NCBI GenBank assembly: GCA_949840885.1
Contig: CATKYJ010000006.1
Coordinates: 62,001-126,000, forward strand
DNA length: 64,000 nt
Direction: 5' to 3'
Origin: an uncultured Acetatifactor sp.
GTDB taxonomy: Bacteria > Bacillota > Clostridia > Lachnospirales > Lachnospiraceae
The notes beneath the pieces are model-generated. The model did no database searches and was not told the origin of the DNA. It was given only the letters and a program-made list of their open reading frames with translations. Position numbers and translations under genes: made by a program. This document shows positions 36,973 to 44,649 of the stretch, piece by piece (position 1 is the first letter of the stretch; the number at the start of each line of letters is the position of its first letter).

Positions 36973-37000
36973 CAATAGAATCTAAAGGCAGATTCTATTG
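36973..37000 (+). repeat. 11-bp perfect inverted repeat after the DnaJ gene
   Basis: CAATAGAATCT (36973-36983), loop AAAGGC, AGATTCTATTG (36990-37000). No T-run follows. It may end the cluster or be an operator for the promoter at 37033. Confidence 0.7.
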
Positions 37001-37032
37001 TCAAAGTGCTATAATTTGCCTGTTTAAAGCTG

Positions 37033-37061
37033 TTGACAAATGGGGACATAAGTTTTATTCT
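37033..37061 (+). promoter_or_regulatory. Possible promoter of the short transcript
   Basis: -35 TTGACA (37033-37038), 17-nt spacer, weak -10 TATTCT (37056-37061); TATTAT at 37061-37066 is a better -10 but too far away. Confidence 0.4.
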
Positions 37062-37103
37062 ATTATACATGGAAAGAACGTATGTTCTAAAAGGAGGCGC
37101 GCG

Positions 37104-37208
37104 ATGGAAAGAAGAACAGGCAGAAGAAAGAGACTTGGCTGCGGCAGAGGTGAAAGGCGTCTGCCGTGGTTTTTTGCGCTTAATATAGCTTGCAAGTGCA
37201 GCTTTTGA
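37104..37208 (+). CDS. Possible 34-residue basic peptide
   Basis: An ATG at 37104 lies 7 nt after a strong AAGGAGG, and the frame gives 34 residues with a very basic start (MERRTGRRKRLGCGRGERR) and a hydrophobic middle with two Cys. An intrinsic terminator (37142-37175) lies inside the frame, so translation and termination would compete. It may be a leader peptide, a small protein, or a chance frame in a small RNA. Function unknown. Confidence 0.4.
   Translation: MERRTGRRKRLGCGRGERRLPWFFALNIACKCSF
37142..37175 (+). terminator. Terminator inside the short transcript
   Basis: CGGCAGA (37142-37148) pairs with TCTGCCG (37160-37166), and after TGG come six T (37170-37175). The next gene has its own promoter further on, so this ends a transcript of roughly 100 nt. 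The rest of 36907-37317 holds only the elements listed. Confidence 0.75.
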
Positions 37209-37252
37209 GATTGATTCAGAGATAAATTTTAGGGACAAATGACAGGAATCGC

Positions 37253-37281
37253 ATGACATTTGGAAGAAATAGGGGTATACT
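37253..37281 (+). promoter_or_regulatory. Promoter of the DUF1653 gene
   Basis: -35 ATGACA (37253-37258), 17-nt spacer, -10 TATACT (37276-37281). Confidence 0.65.
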
Positions 37282-37317
37282 TTCTGTAGGAAAAGAATCA
37301 GAAAGGAGCTTCCGGAA

Positions 37318-38022
37318 ATGTCATTTATTCCAAAACCACAGGAAATCTATAAACATTTTAAGGGAAATCTGTATCAGGTGACGGCTGTCGCAGAGCATAC
37401 GGAGACAGGGGAACAGTTGGTGATCTATCAGGCGCTTTACGGGGACTTTAAGATCTACGCCAGACCTCTGGCCATGTTCGTAAGTAAAGTGGACAGGGAG
37501 AAATATCCCGATGCAGGACAGGAGTTTCGGTTTGAACTGCAGGGGCCTGAGGCCGTAAGGCAGCGGGCTTTCACTGAGGAGCCGGGGGTCTCTTTGAACG
37601 CTGTATGGGGTCAGGCCCCTGGTGGGGAGGAGCCGGCACACACCGGGGAAAGGGCTGAGCCGAAGAAACTGGCAGATACCGGAGAAGAAGCTGCCTGGGA
37701 GAGGCGGACCGGCGCGGAGGAAACCGCTGCTTTGCACGGGCGAACCGATGCAGAGGCTGCCGGCGGCGGGGAAGCCGCGGGCACGGCAGGTCAGGGCGAG
37801 GAGCTGGATCCCATGGTGATGGAATTTCTGGACTCCGACAGCTATGAGCAGCGTCTGAACATCCTGGCCGGACTGCATCACAGGATTACGGACGAAATGA
37901 TCACCACCATGGCAATCGCCAGCGACATTGAGATCGATGACGGGGACATAGAGGAACGCTACGAGTCCCTGCGCACCTGTCTGCTGACTTTGGAGAGATA
38001 CGAGTGCAACCGGCTGAGATGA
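37318..38022 (+). CDS. DUF1653 domain protein with low-complexity middle
   Basis: 234 residues. Residues 8-76 match DUF1653 (YKHFKGNLYQVTAVAEHTET, then VIYQALYGDFKIYARPLAMF), a small beta fold of unknown role. Residues 95-165 are low-complexity, rich in Gly, Ala, Glu and Thr. Residues 170-234 (LDSDSYEQRLNILAGLHHRI, then DIEERYESLRTCLLTLERYE) form a helical end of no known family. GGAG lies before the ATG. It precedes the 5'-nucleotidase gene by 146 nt that hold a tandem repeat. Confidence 0.82.
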   Translation: MSFIPKPQEIYKHFKGNLYQVTAVAEHTETGEQLVIYQALYGDFKIYARPLAMFVSKVDREKYPDAGQEFRFELQGPEAVRQRAFTEEPGVSLNAVWGQAPGGEEPAHTGERAEPKKLADTGEEAAWERRTGAEETAALHGRTDAEAAGGGEAAGTAGQGEELDPMVMEFLDSDSYEQRLNILAGLHHRITDEMITTMAIASDIEIDDGDIEERYESLRTCLLTLERYECNRLR

Positions 38023-38070
38023 GGCGCTTCTCCAGGTGCTTCCCTTGAAATGCGGCGGACGGCATAAAAT

Positions 38071-38140
38071 GGCCGGTGCGGGCGAAAGCCTGTCTGGCCG
38101 GTATGGACGAAAGCCTGGCTGGCACAGACGAAAGCCGGCC
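38071..38140 (+). repeat. 25-bp tandem repeat before the 5'-nucleotidase gene
   Basis: Copy 1 is 38071-38095, copy 2 is 38096-38120, and a shorter copy is 38121-38140. The shared core is GACGAAAGCC or GGCGAAAGCC, flanked by GGCCGG. Confidence 0.8.
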
Positions 38141-38168
38141 GGCGCGGGGACACGGAAAGGAGAGGCAT

Positions 38169-39179
38169 ATGACACATCAGCAGGAAAACAAAATGGTGAT
38201 AGGGGTCTCTTCCAGGGCTCTTTTCGACCTGACCGTAGAGAATGAAATCTTTGAGAGAGACGGACTGAGGGCGTACTGCAGCTATCAGGTGGAGCACGAA
38301 CAGGATATCCTAAAGCCGGGTCCCGGCTTTGGGCTTATCAAGTCCCTGCTGAAGCTGAACGCGTACAGGCCCGGGAAGAGGCTGGTGGACGTCATCATTA
38401 TGTCCCGCAACAGCCCGGACAGTTCCCTCAGGGTGTTCAACTCCATCGCACATTACGGCCTTGACATAACCCGTTCCGTGCTGGTGAGCGGCGCCTCGCT
38501 GGCTCCATACCTGGCGGCGTTCCACACGGACTTGTTCCTATCGGCCTATGAGGACGATGTGAGGAGCGCCATTGACAGCGGCATAGCAGCGGGCATTATC
38601 TGCACGGAACACAAGATTCAGGGCATTTTGCCGCAGCCGGGTACGGTGCCCCAGCGGGAAGAAAGCGGCCGGGCGCAGGTAATTCCCATGACGCCCAGGC
38701 CACATCCCGAGATACGCATCGCCTTTGACGGGGATGCGGTGCTCTTTACGGATGAGTCGGAGATGATTTTCAAGGAAAAGGGACTGAGCGCCTTTGAGGA
38801 GAATGAGCGCAATCGCGCCAGGGAGCCTCTTGCGGAGGGACCCTTTGCCAGCTTCTTAAAAAAGCTTTCCGGGCTGCAGCGGGAGCTGGGGGCGGAGGAC
38901 TGTCCTATCCGGACGGCGCTGGTGACCTCCCGGTGTGCTCCGGCCCATGAGCGCGTGCTGCGCACCATGCGGGCCTGGAACGTGCGGATGGACGAGGCGT
39001 TTTTCTTAGGAGGCCTGGAGAAACGGGATGTGCTGAAAGCTTTCGGCGCGCAGATATTTTTTGACGACCAGTCAGTACATACCCTGAGCGCCGCCCAGTC
39101 CGTGCCTGCAGCCAGGGTGCCTTACGGCAGGGCAGCAGGAGGGCCCCATTCCCTGGGGGAAAGCCTGGCCGAGAAATGA
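38169..39179 (+). CDS. 5'-nucleotidase (cytosolic, PF06189 type)
   Basis: 336 residues. It shows the family blocks SSRALFDLTVENEIFERDG, LKPGPGFGLIKSLLKLN, VIIMSRNSPDSSLRVFNSIA, and FLSAYEDDVRSAIDSGIAAG, with later DGDAVLFTDE acidic residues of the HAD fold. Enzymes of this group remove phosphate from nucleoside monophosphates in the cytoplasm. I chose the ATG at 38169, after AGGAGAGG; the longer open frame runs through the tandem repeat and should be ignored. Confidence 0.88.
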   Translation: MTHQQENKMVIGVSSRALFDLTVENEIFERDGLRAYCSYQVEHEQDILKPGPGFGLIKSLLKLNAYRPGKRLVDVIIMSRNSPDSSLRVFNSIAHYGLDITRSVLVSGASLAPYLAAFHTDLFLSAYEDDVRSAIDSGIAAGIICTEHKIQGILPQPGTVPQREESGRAQVIPMTPRPHPEIRIAFDGDAVLFTDESEMIFKEKGLSAFEENERNRAREPLAEGPFASFLKKLSGLQRELGAEDCPIRTALVTSRCAPAHERVLRTMRAWNVRMDEAFFLGGLEKRDVLKAFGAQIFFDDQSVHTLSAAQSVPAARVPYGRAAGGPHSLGESLAEK

Positions 39180-39267
39180 TAAGAGTTTTCTGCGATAGCT
39201 GGTACTGGAGGGGCTGCTGCGGAACTGGAATGAGAAGGAAACGCAATAAGGAGATAAAAATTCCCAG

Positions 39268-41103
39268 ATGGAATACAAACATATAATAAAGGGACGTTTC
39301 CTGGAACGTCCGAACAGATTTATCGCCCGGGTGGAAATAGCGGATGAGGACGGGCATAGCGGAGAGAGCAGAGTGGAGACCGTGCATGTAAAGAACACCG
39401 GAAGATGCCGGGAACTTTTGCAAAGAGACGCCTGCGTCTATCTGGAAAAGAGCACCAATCCGTCGCGTTCCACAGCCTACGATCTTGTGGCGGTAAAAAA
39501 GGGGGAGCGCCTGGTGAACATGGACTCCCAGGCTCCTAACCGGGCAGTGGAGAAATGGCTTTTGGGCGGCGGGTTCTCGCCGGAGGTGACCTTAGTAAAG
39601 CCCGAAGCCAAATACGGCAATTCCCGCTTCGATTTTTATATGGAGGCAAAAGGAGAGCGGATCTTCATGGAGGTCAAGGGCGTGACGCTGGAGGAGGACG
39701 GAGTCGTGCGCTTTCCGGACGCGCCCTCGGAGAGGGCGGTCAAGCATGTGGAGGAACTGATCGCCGCAAAGAAAGAGGGGTACCGCAGCATTGTGATGTT
39801 TGTTGTCCAGATGGAGGATGTGCTGTATTTTACCCCGAACCGGAAGACCCACCCGGAATTTGCCGATGTCCTGACAAAGGCCGCCCGGGCTGGGGTGGAG
39901 ATTTTAGCCTATGACTGTAAGATAACGCCGGATTCCATGACGGTGAACGCTCCCGTCCCCATCGTCCTTTCGGAGGAAGAAGAGACGGCCGTTCATGAAA
40001 CCTTAAGAAAAAACTTAGGAAAGAATAAGCTTGGGGCTATATGCATTCCCCTTTTAAAATGGTATGATAAGAACAGGCGCATACTGCCCTGGAGGGAAAC
40101 TCCCACGCCCTATCGCGTATGGGTATCGGAGATCATGCTGCAGCAGACCAGGGTGGAGGCGGTGAAGTCCTACTTCGAGCGCTTTATGAAAGCGCTGCCG
40201 GACATCAATGATCTGGCAGAGGCAGAAGAGGAGGATCTGTTAAAGCTATGGGAGGGCCTGGGCTATTACAACAGGGCGCGCAATCTCCAGAAAGCGGCCA
40301 TCCAGATTGAAAAACTTCATGGCGGACGGATGCCGGACACCGTAGAGGAACTGCTTGCCTTAAGCGGAATCGGCAGCTATACGGCGGGGGCCATAGCGTC
40401 TATAGCGTTTCAGCGTCCGGTCCCCGCAGTGGACGGAAATGTGCTGCGGGTGGTGGCCAGGCTCAGGCAGGATGCTCGCTGTATAGATGACCCGAAAGTG
40501 AAAGCGGCGGTGGAGCAGGAATTAAAGGAAATCATGCCGAAAGACCGCCCGGGAGACTTTAATCAGGCCATGATGGAGATCGGGGCCTGCGTCTGTATTC
40601 CTGTCGGCGCCCCCTTATGCGGGAATTGTCCCCTGACCCATCTCTGTGACAGCTGTAAATCGGGCACCTGGCAGGAATATCCGAAGAGGCAGGCAAAAAA
40701 GCCAAGGCAGATAGAGAACAAGACGATCCTGATCGTGCAAAAGGGAGACAAGGCCGCTGTTAGAAAAAGGCCGGCAAAGGGGCTTTTAGCAGGAATGTAT
40801 GAATTTCCCTCCATAGACGGATTCTGTACTGCCGAGGAGGTGGCTGAGTATCTGGCTGACAACGGATGGAGGGCCCTGAGCATACAGCCCCTGGAAGACG
40901 CGAAGCATGTTTTTACCCACAGGGAATGGCATATGAAGGGCTATATGGTCAGGGTGGACAGCCTGGAGGGTGCCGGGAAAACGGACTGGCTCTATATAGA
41001 GCCGGGGCAGACAAAAGAGAAATATCCCATTCCTTCAGCTTTTAGCGCTTATACAAAATATTTGAGCATCAAGCTGGGCAGGACTAAATACGAGTCCGAC
41101 TAA
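39268..41103 (+). CDS. SfsA-MutY fusion protein
   Basis: 611 residues joining two known proteins. Residues 1-240 are SfsA, a DNA-binding nuclease family (NTGRCRELLQRDACVYLEKS, SRFDFYMEAKGERIFMEVKG). Residues 250-600 are MutY, which removes adenine paired with 8-oxoguanine: the catalytic Glu in VSEIMLQQTRVE near 287, the helix-hairpin-helix LSGIGSYTAGAIAS with Asp near 388 (VDGNVLRV), Fe-S cysteines near 440-462, and a C-terminal NUDIX-like 8-oxoG domain (FTHREWHMKGY). No frameshift or internal stop was seen, and the linker reads through. The stop lies inside a 16-bp tandem repeat. Confidence 0.93.
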   Translation: MEYKHIIKGRFLERPNRFIARVEIADEDGHSGESRVETVHVKNTGRCRELLQRDACVYLEKSTNPSRSTAYDLVAVKKGERLVNMDSQAPNRAVEKWLLGGGFSPEVTLVKPEAKYGNSRFDFYMEAKGERIFMEVKGVTLEEDGVVRFPDAPSERAVKHVEELIAAKKEGYRSIVMFVVQMEDVLYFTPNRKTHPEFADVLTKAARAGVEILAYDCKITPDSMTVNAPVPIVLSEEEETAVHETLRKNLGKNKLGAICIPLLKWYDKNRRILPWRETPTPYRVWVSEIMLQQTRVEAVKSYFERFMKALPDINDLAEAEEEDLLKLWEGLGYYNRARNLQKAAIQIEKLHGGRMPDTVEELLALSGIGSYTAGAIASIAFQRPVPAVDGNVLRVVARLRQDARCIDDPKVKAAVEQELKEIMPKDRPGDFNQAMMEIGACVCIPVGAPLCGNCPLTHLCDSCKSGTWQEYPKRQAKKPRQIENKTILIVQKGDKAAVRKRPAKGLLAGMYEFPSIDGFCTAEEVAEYLADNGWRALSIQPLEDAKHVFTHREWHMKGYMVRVDSLEGAGKTDWLYIEPGQTKEKYPIPSAFSAYTKYLSIKLGRTKYESD

Positions 41104-41145
41104 ATACGAGTCCGACTAAGTACGAGTCCGACTAAGCCGGAATCC
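41082..41145 (+). repeat. 16-bp tandem repeat over the SfsA-MutY stop codon
   Basis: GACTAAATACGAGTCC at 41082-41097 and 41098-41113, a one-base variant at 41114-41129, and a decayed copy from 41130. The stop TAA (41101-41103) lies in copy 2. Confidence 0.85.
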
Positions 41146-41150
41146 GGATA

Positions 41151-41208
41151 AGTGCAGGACTGGGCAATTACAGGGCCAAAGTGCAGGTCTGGATAATTAC
41201 AGGACTGA
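41151..41208 (+). repeat. 29-bp direct repeat
   Basis: AGTGCAGG(A/T)CTGG(G/A) begins copies at 41151 and 41180; both continue AATTACAGG. The rest of the gap 41209-41325 shows no gene. Confidence 0.7.
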
Positions 41209-41325
41209 TCAGAGAGATACGCTTGGTTGGGTGCGAACCCGGGCAGGCATCAGCCTGACCCGGCATAGGTTCGGCTAAACAGGAGCCTGGCTGAGCAATA
41301 GGAACTAGGAGGTAAGTTTGGAGAG

Positions 41326-42354
41326 ATGAAACTATTATCTGTGGCAATTCCGTGCTATAATTCGGAAAATTATATGCGGAAATGCGTGGATTCCCTACTG
41401 TTGGGCGGGGAGGACGTGGAAATCATCATTGTAGACGATGGCTCGACGAAAGACAGGACAGGAGAGATCGCGGATGAATATGCGAGCAGGTATCCCGCCA
41501 TTGTAAAGGCCGTGCATCAGGAGAACGGCGGACACGGCGCCGCTGTGAACACCGGAATCCAAAATGCCACCGGCTTGTATTTCAAGGTGGTGGACAGCGA
41601 TGACTGGGTAAAGAAAGAGGCCTATCTGCAGGTGTTAGACACCCTGCGGGAGATGGCAGGGGGGGCATCTGCCCTGGACATGTTGGTCTGCAATTTCGTC
41701 TATGAGAAAGAGGGCGAAAAGCGCAAGAAAGTCATGCATTACCGCCATATCCTGCCCCAGGGAAAAATGATGTCCTGGGAGGACTGTCACCATTTCGTGA
41801 AAGGCCATTATATCCTGATGCATTCGGTGATCTTCCGGACGAAGCTGCTTAAGGAATGCGGCCTGCAGCTGCCGGAGCATACGTTCTATGTGGATAATCT
41901 CTATGTGTTCGAGCCTCTGCCCTATGTGAAGAACATGTATTACTTGGACGTGAACCTGTACCGGTACTATATCGGAAGGGAAGACCAGTCTGTCAATGAG
42001 GAGATCATGATATCCCGTATTGACCAGCAGCTGAAAGTGAACCGGATTATGATCGACTATCTGGTGGACAGCAAACAGGAAATCATGAAGAACAAGCGCC
42101 TCTACCAGTATATGTTCAACTACCTGGAAATTATCACCACCGTATCCTCCGTGCTCCTGCTGCGCGCCGGCACAGAAGAGAACCTTGAGAAAAAGAAAGA
42201 ACTGTGGAAATACCTGAAGTCAAAGGACAGGAAGCTGTTCTTCAGGATGCGCAACGGCCTGTTGGGCTATGCCGTGAACCTGCCGGGCAGGGGAGGCCGC
42301 AGGATTTCCGTGGGAGGCTACAAGATCTGTCAGAAGATATTCAAATTCAACTAA
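41326..42354 (+). CDS. Family 2 glycosyltransferase
   Basis: 342 residues. The GT-A domain has SVAIPCYNSENYMRKCVDSL, the nucleotide-binding IIIVDDGSTKDRTGE, GGHGAAVNTGIQNATG and the metal-binding VVDSDDW. Such enzymes add one sugar from a nucleotide sugar to a glycan or lipid acceptor. No membrane helix is evident; the C-terminal 100 residues are helical and basic, which may bind the membrane. GGAGG lies before the start. Substrate not predictable. Confidence 0.88.
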   Translation: MKLLSVAIPCYNSENYMRKCVDSLLLGGEDVEIIIVDDGSTKDRTGEIADEYASRYPAIVKAVHQENGGHGAAVNTGIQNATGLYFKVVDSDDWVKKEAYLQVLDTLREMAGGASALDMLVCNFVYEKEGEKRKKVMHYRHILPQGKMMSWEDCHHFVKGHYILMHSVIFRTKLLKECGLQLPEHTFYVDNLYVFEPLPYVKNMYYLDVNLYRYYIGREDQSVNEEIMISRIDQQLKVNRIMIDYLVDSKQEIMKNKRLYQYMFNYLEIITTVSSVLLLRAGTEENLEKKKELWKYLKSKDRKLFFRMRNGLLGYAVNLPGRGGRRISVGGYKICQKIFKFN

Positions 42355-42486
42355 TGCCTAACTATAGCCAACTATACTCGCGAGCGGCCAAATTTGCCGG
42401 CGATTCATGATTTTTTCCGCTGGCGGGTCGGCTGGCTTTGCAAACCTTAGTGACTTCCGGTATAAACGAATGGGGGAAGACATGAA

Positions 42487-42516
42487 ACAGCCCAGAGCCG
42501 CTTGGCTCTGGGCTGT
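42487..42516 (-). terminator. Hairpin terminator between converging genes
   Basis: ACAGCCCAGAGCC (42487-42499), loop GCTT, GGCTCTGGGCTGT (42504-42516): a perfect 13-bp stem. TTT follows on the minus strand, which suits the PAP2 gene; it may also stop the glycosyltransferase transcript. Confidence 0.75.
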
Positions 42517-42578
42517 CCTGATACATTTCCCTATTCAATTATGCCTGTCCATACACAAAGATGCCGGAGAGCGCAGCC

Positions 42579-43274
42579 TCACATGGAAACCCGCTTCTTC
42601 ATTTCGCGCTGGGTCTTTGCCGCCAGCACAATATCCCTTTGGTATACCAGAATGTACATCACGATCCCCAGCCCCAGTCCGGTAGCTACGTCAAAGAAAG
42701 AATGCTGCTTGAGGAACATGGTAGAGAGGATGATGGAAAAGGCCAGGATGCCAGAGGCGATCTTGATCCCCTTTTTCCCCTCCAGATCAGCACTGCGCAT
42801 GACGGCAAAATGTGCGCCCATGGAATTGTACACATGGATGCTGGGCCACAGGTTCGTGGGAGTGTCGATCCTCCACAGGGCAGATACTGCCTGGGTGAAG
42901 ACATTGTCCCTGGGCATCTCGGCAAGCCGCAGTTGATGTCCGTTGGGCCATAGCGTAGAAATGATCAAAAACAGTGTCATGCCTGTGAAAAGAAAAGCGC
43001 ATGAGCGGTAGTAATCCTGCTTATTCTTAAAGAAAAGATAGACCACCACAACTGACACATAAGCAAACCACAAAAAATATGGGACAACGAACACCTCGCA
43101 AAATGGAATGTAGTCGTCCAGGCCAACGTGGATCACGTCCAGGTCTTTGACATCCCGCCGCTCCAGCCAGGCGAACCATGCGAGATAGATGATCATATAG
43201 ACTGCCAGGGGAATGGCATGCCTGTATTTCAGATACAGTTCCTTTGCCCTCTCCCTGAAAAGCTTTTTCTCCAT
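42579..43274 (-). CDS. PAP2-family membrane phosphatase
   Basis: 231 residues with about six hydrophobic helices (AVYMIIYLAWFAWLE first). PAP2 active-site motifs are seen: WPSIHVYNSMGAH (SxxH-like) near 142-154 and the later KQHSFFDVATGLG (HxxxD) near 190. The KxxxxxxRP motif is not clear. It likely dephosphorylates a lipid phosphate such as undecaprenyl pyrophosphate or phosphatidate at the membrane. The transcript starts with a hairpin (43306-43325). It lies downstream of the lipid kinase gene on the same strand, which suits lipid phosphate turnover. Confidence 0.83.
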   Translation of the reverse strand: MEKKLFRERAKELYLKYRHAIPLAVYMIIYLAWFAWLERRDVKDLDVIHVGLDDYIPFCEVFVVPYFLWFAYVSVVVVYLFFKNKQDYYRSCAFLFTGMTLFLIISTLWPNGHQLRLAEMPRDNVFTQAVSALWRIDTPTNLWPSIHVYNSMGAHFAVMRSADLEGKKGIKIASGILAFSIILSTMFLKQHSFFDVATGLGLGIVMYILVYQRDIVLAAKTQREMKKRVSM

Positions 43275-43305
43275 TTTTAAAAACCAACCTTTCTTTTGCT
43301 TTATA

Positions 43306-43325
43306 AAACTGCCGTCCGGCAGTTT
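43306..43325 (-). terminator. Hairpin at the 5' end of the PAP2 transcript / after the lipid kinase gene
   Basis: AAACTGCC (43306-43313), loop GTCC, GGCAGTTT (43318-43325). On the minus strand TTTTAT follows. It lies about 3 nt after the predicted start of transcription, so it is either a 5'-stabilising stem or a terminator for the kinase gene. Confidence 0.6.
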
Positions 43326-43334
43326 CTTCTCCCT

Positions 43335-43362
43335 AGTATAGCTTGGAAAATGAAAAAATCAA
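43335..43362 (-). promoter_or_regulatory. Promoter of the PAP2 gene
   Basis: On the minus strand: -35 TTGATT (43362-43357), 16-nt spacer, -10 TATACT (43340-43335). Confidence 0.65.
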
Positions 43363-43480
43363 TGGTCTTTGTTGGTTTTTAAGCAATTTTTAGAATTCCT
43401 TAAGTTTTGAGGTTTTTATCTATTCCTCCGGAATTTCGTGTCCGATCCCCTTTCCGGCATTAGACGATTCCATTCTTTCC

Positions 43481-44407
43481 TTATCTCCCCACAATCCGCA
43501 GAGCCCCCCGCTCACAGCTGACGGATATCTGCGAGCTCTTCCGCGTGACCTCCCCGTCCGTATGCACCCAGAGCGGCATGGAGGTCTCGATGGTAAGGCT
43601 CCCCGACTGATAGGGGGTGATACCCCGGAACATATAATGCTTCCCGTAAAAGGCCGTGGGCAGCGCGAACAGGATCAAAAGCTTGGGCAGATCCCCCACC
43701 GCGCACAGGTTCAAAAGCCCGTCGCAGTCTACAGCGTCCGGCGCGAACATGAAGCCGCCGCCCTCGAACCGATGGAGCATACAGGCGGTGAACAGCATCT
43801 TCCCGATATCCACAGGGGATCTGCCCTCCAGAGTGATCTTTCCGGAGACCGCCTTTGAGGCGAACAGCTGCCGCAGCGCCACGCCCAGATAGGTAAGCTT
43901 CCCCAGTCCCAGCCGGTTCATGGTGTCCTTGATCCTGGAATGCATGGCCTCCTCACAGACGGCGGCATCGAAGCCGATGCCACAGCTGACGGCAAAGCGG
44001 CGCTTTTCCCCGTCCGGATACAGGACAGTGCCCAGATCCATGGTGCGGGGGCTGCCGGAACACAAGATCACGTCAAGGGCGTCCAGGGGTTTCCTTGGAA
44101 GCTTCATGTCCCGCGCCAGGTCATTGCTGGAGCCGGTAGGGATATAGCCGAGAACGGCCCGCCCGGGATCATCCATTCCCTGGAGCGCCTCGTTCACGGT
44201 TCCGTCGCCCCCTAATATGATCAGAGAGACATCGCCGTATTCCTGTTCAAAGATTTTCCTGACGATGTGGACAGTGTCCCCGGCTTTCTCGGAGAAATGC
44301 GGGCGGTAGGGGATGTTTTTTTGCTGCAGCGCTGGCTCTATCTGTTCCGTCCATATCTTCTGCCCTCTGCCGGAGCGGGAGGCGGGGTTGATGATGACAT
44401 GATACAT
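43481..44407 (-). CDS. YegS/DgkB-type lipid kinase
   Basis: 308 residues. The diacylglycerol kinase catalytic fold has INPASRSGRGQKIW at the start, the hallmark ILGGDGTVNEALQGM near 70-84, and IPTGSSNDLARDMKLP. The C-terminal beta-sandwich follows. Such enzymes use ATP to phosphorylate diacylglycerol or similar lipids, which recycles lipids from wall polymer synthesis. The open frame runs 15 codons further upstream, but the ATG at 44407 after GAGGA is the normal start. Divergent from glyA. Confidence 0.9.
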   Translation of the reverse strand: MYHVIINPASRSGRGQKIWTEQIEPALQQKNIPYRPHFSEKAGDTVHIVRKIFEQEYGDVSLIILGGDGTVNEALQGMDDPGRAVLGYIPTGSSNDLARDMKLPRKPLDALDVILCSGSPRTMDLGTVLYPDGEKRRFAVSCGIGFDAAVCEEAMHSRIKDTMNRLGLGKLTYLGVALRQLFASKAVSGKITLEGRSPVDIGKMLFTACMLHRFEGGGFMFAPDAVDCDGLLNLCAVGDLPKLLILFALPTAFYGKHYMFRGITPYQSGSLTIETSMPLWVHTDGEVTRKSSQISVSCERGALRIVGR

Positions 44408-44450
44408 GGGGAATCCTCGTCTTTCGTACTGTTTTTTCCTATTACCTTTC

Positions 44451-44479
44451 ATTTTATCAGTACGGGAGTAATTCGTAAA
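44451..44479 (-). promoter_or_regulatory. Promoter of the lipid kinase gene
   Basis: On the minus strand: -35 TTTACG (44479-44474), 17-nt spacer, -10 TAAAAT (44456-44451), with an extended TGA. Confidence 0.6.
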
Positions 44480-44499
44480 CCCATTTTGTAAATTTTTGT

Positions 44500-44527
44500 T
44501 TGCAAACAGTTTATTCTATGATATAAT
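44500..44527 (+). promoter_or_regulatory. glyA promoter and structured leader
   Basis: -35 TTGCAA (44500-44505), 16-nt spacer, -10 TATAAT (44522-44527), extended TGA. The leader to 44649 can fold: ATAGTC (44559-44564) with GACTAT (44600-44605), enclosing ATGCGC/GCGCAT (44580-44595), then GTCGC/GCGAC (44618-44630). It matches no riboswitch I know. Confidence 0.7.
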
Positions 44528-44649
44528 CGTGTCGTGTGTCAATATTGCGGGAAGCGGAATAGTCGCATAGGTGTGCGCAATGCGCTTAGGCGCATGGGGG
44601 ACTATACCCTTCAGACCGTCGCGCTGCGACTTTGATAGGAGGATTAAGC

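Noticed and set aside
44528..44649. ZTP or glycine riboswitch before glyA
   Set aside because: I could not find the conserved CCGCCUGGGC-type core of ZTP or the paired glycine aptamer marks.
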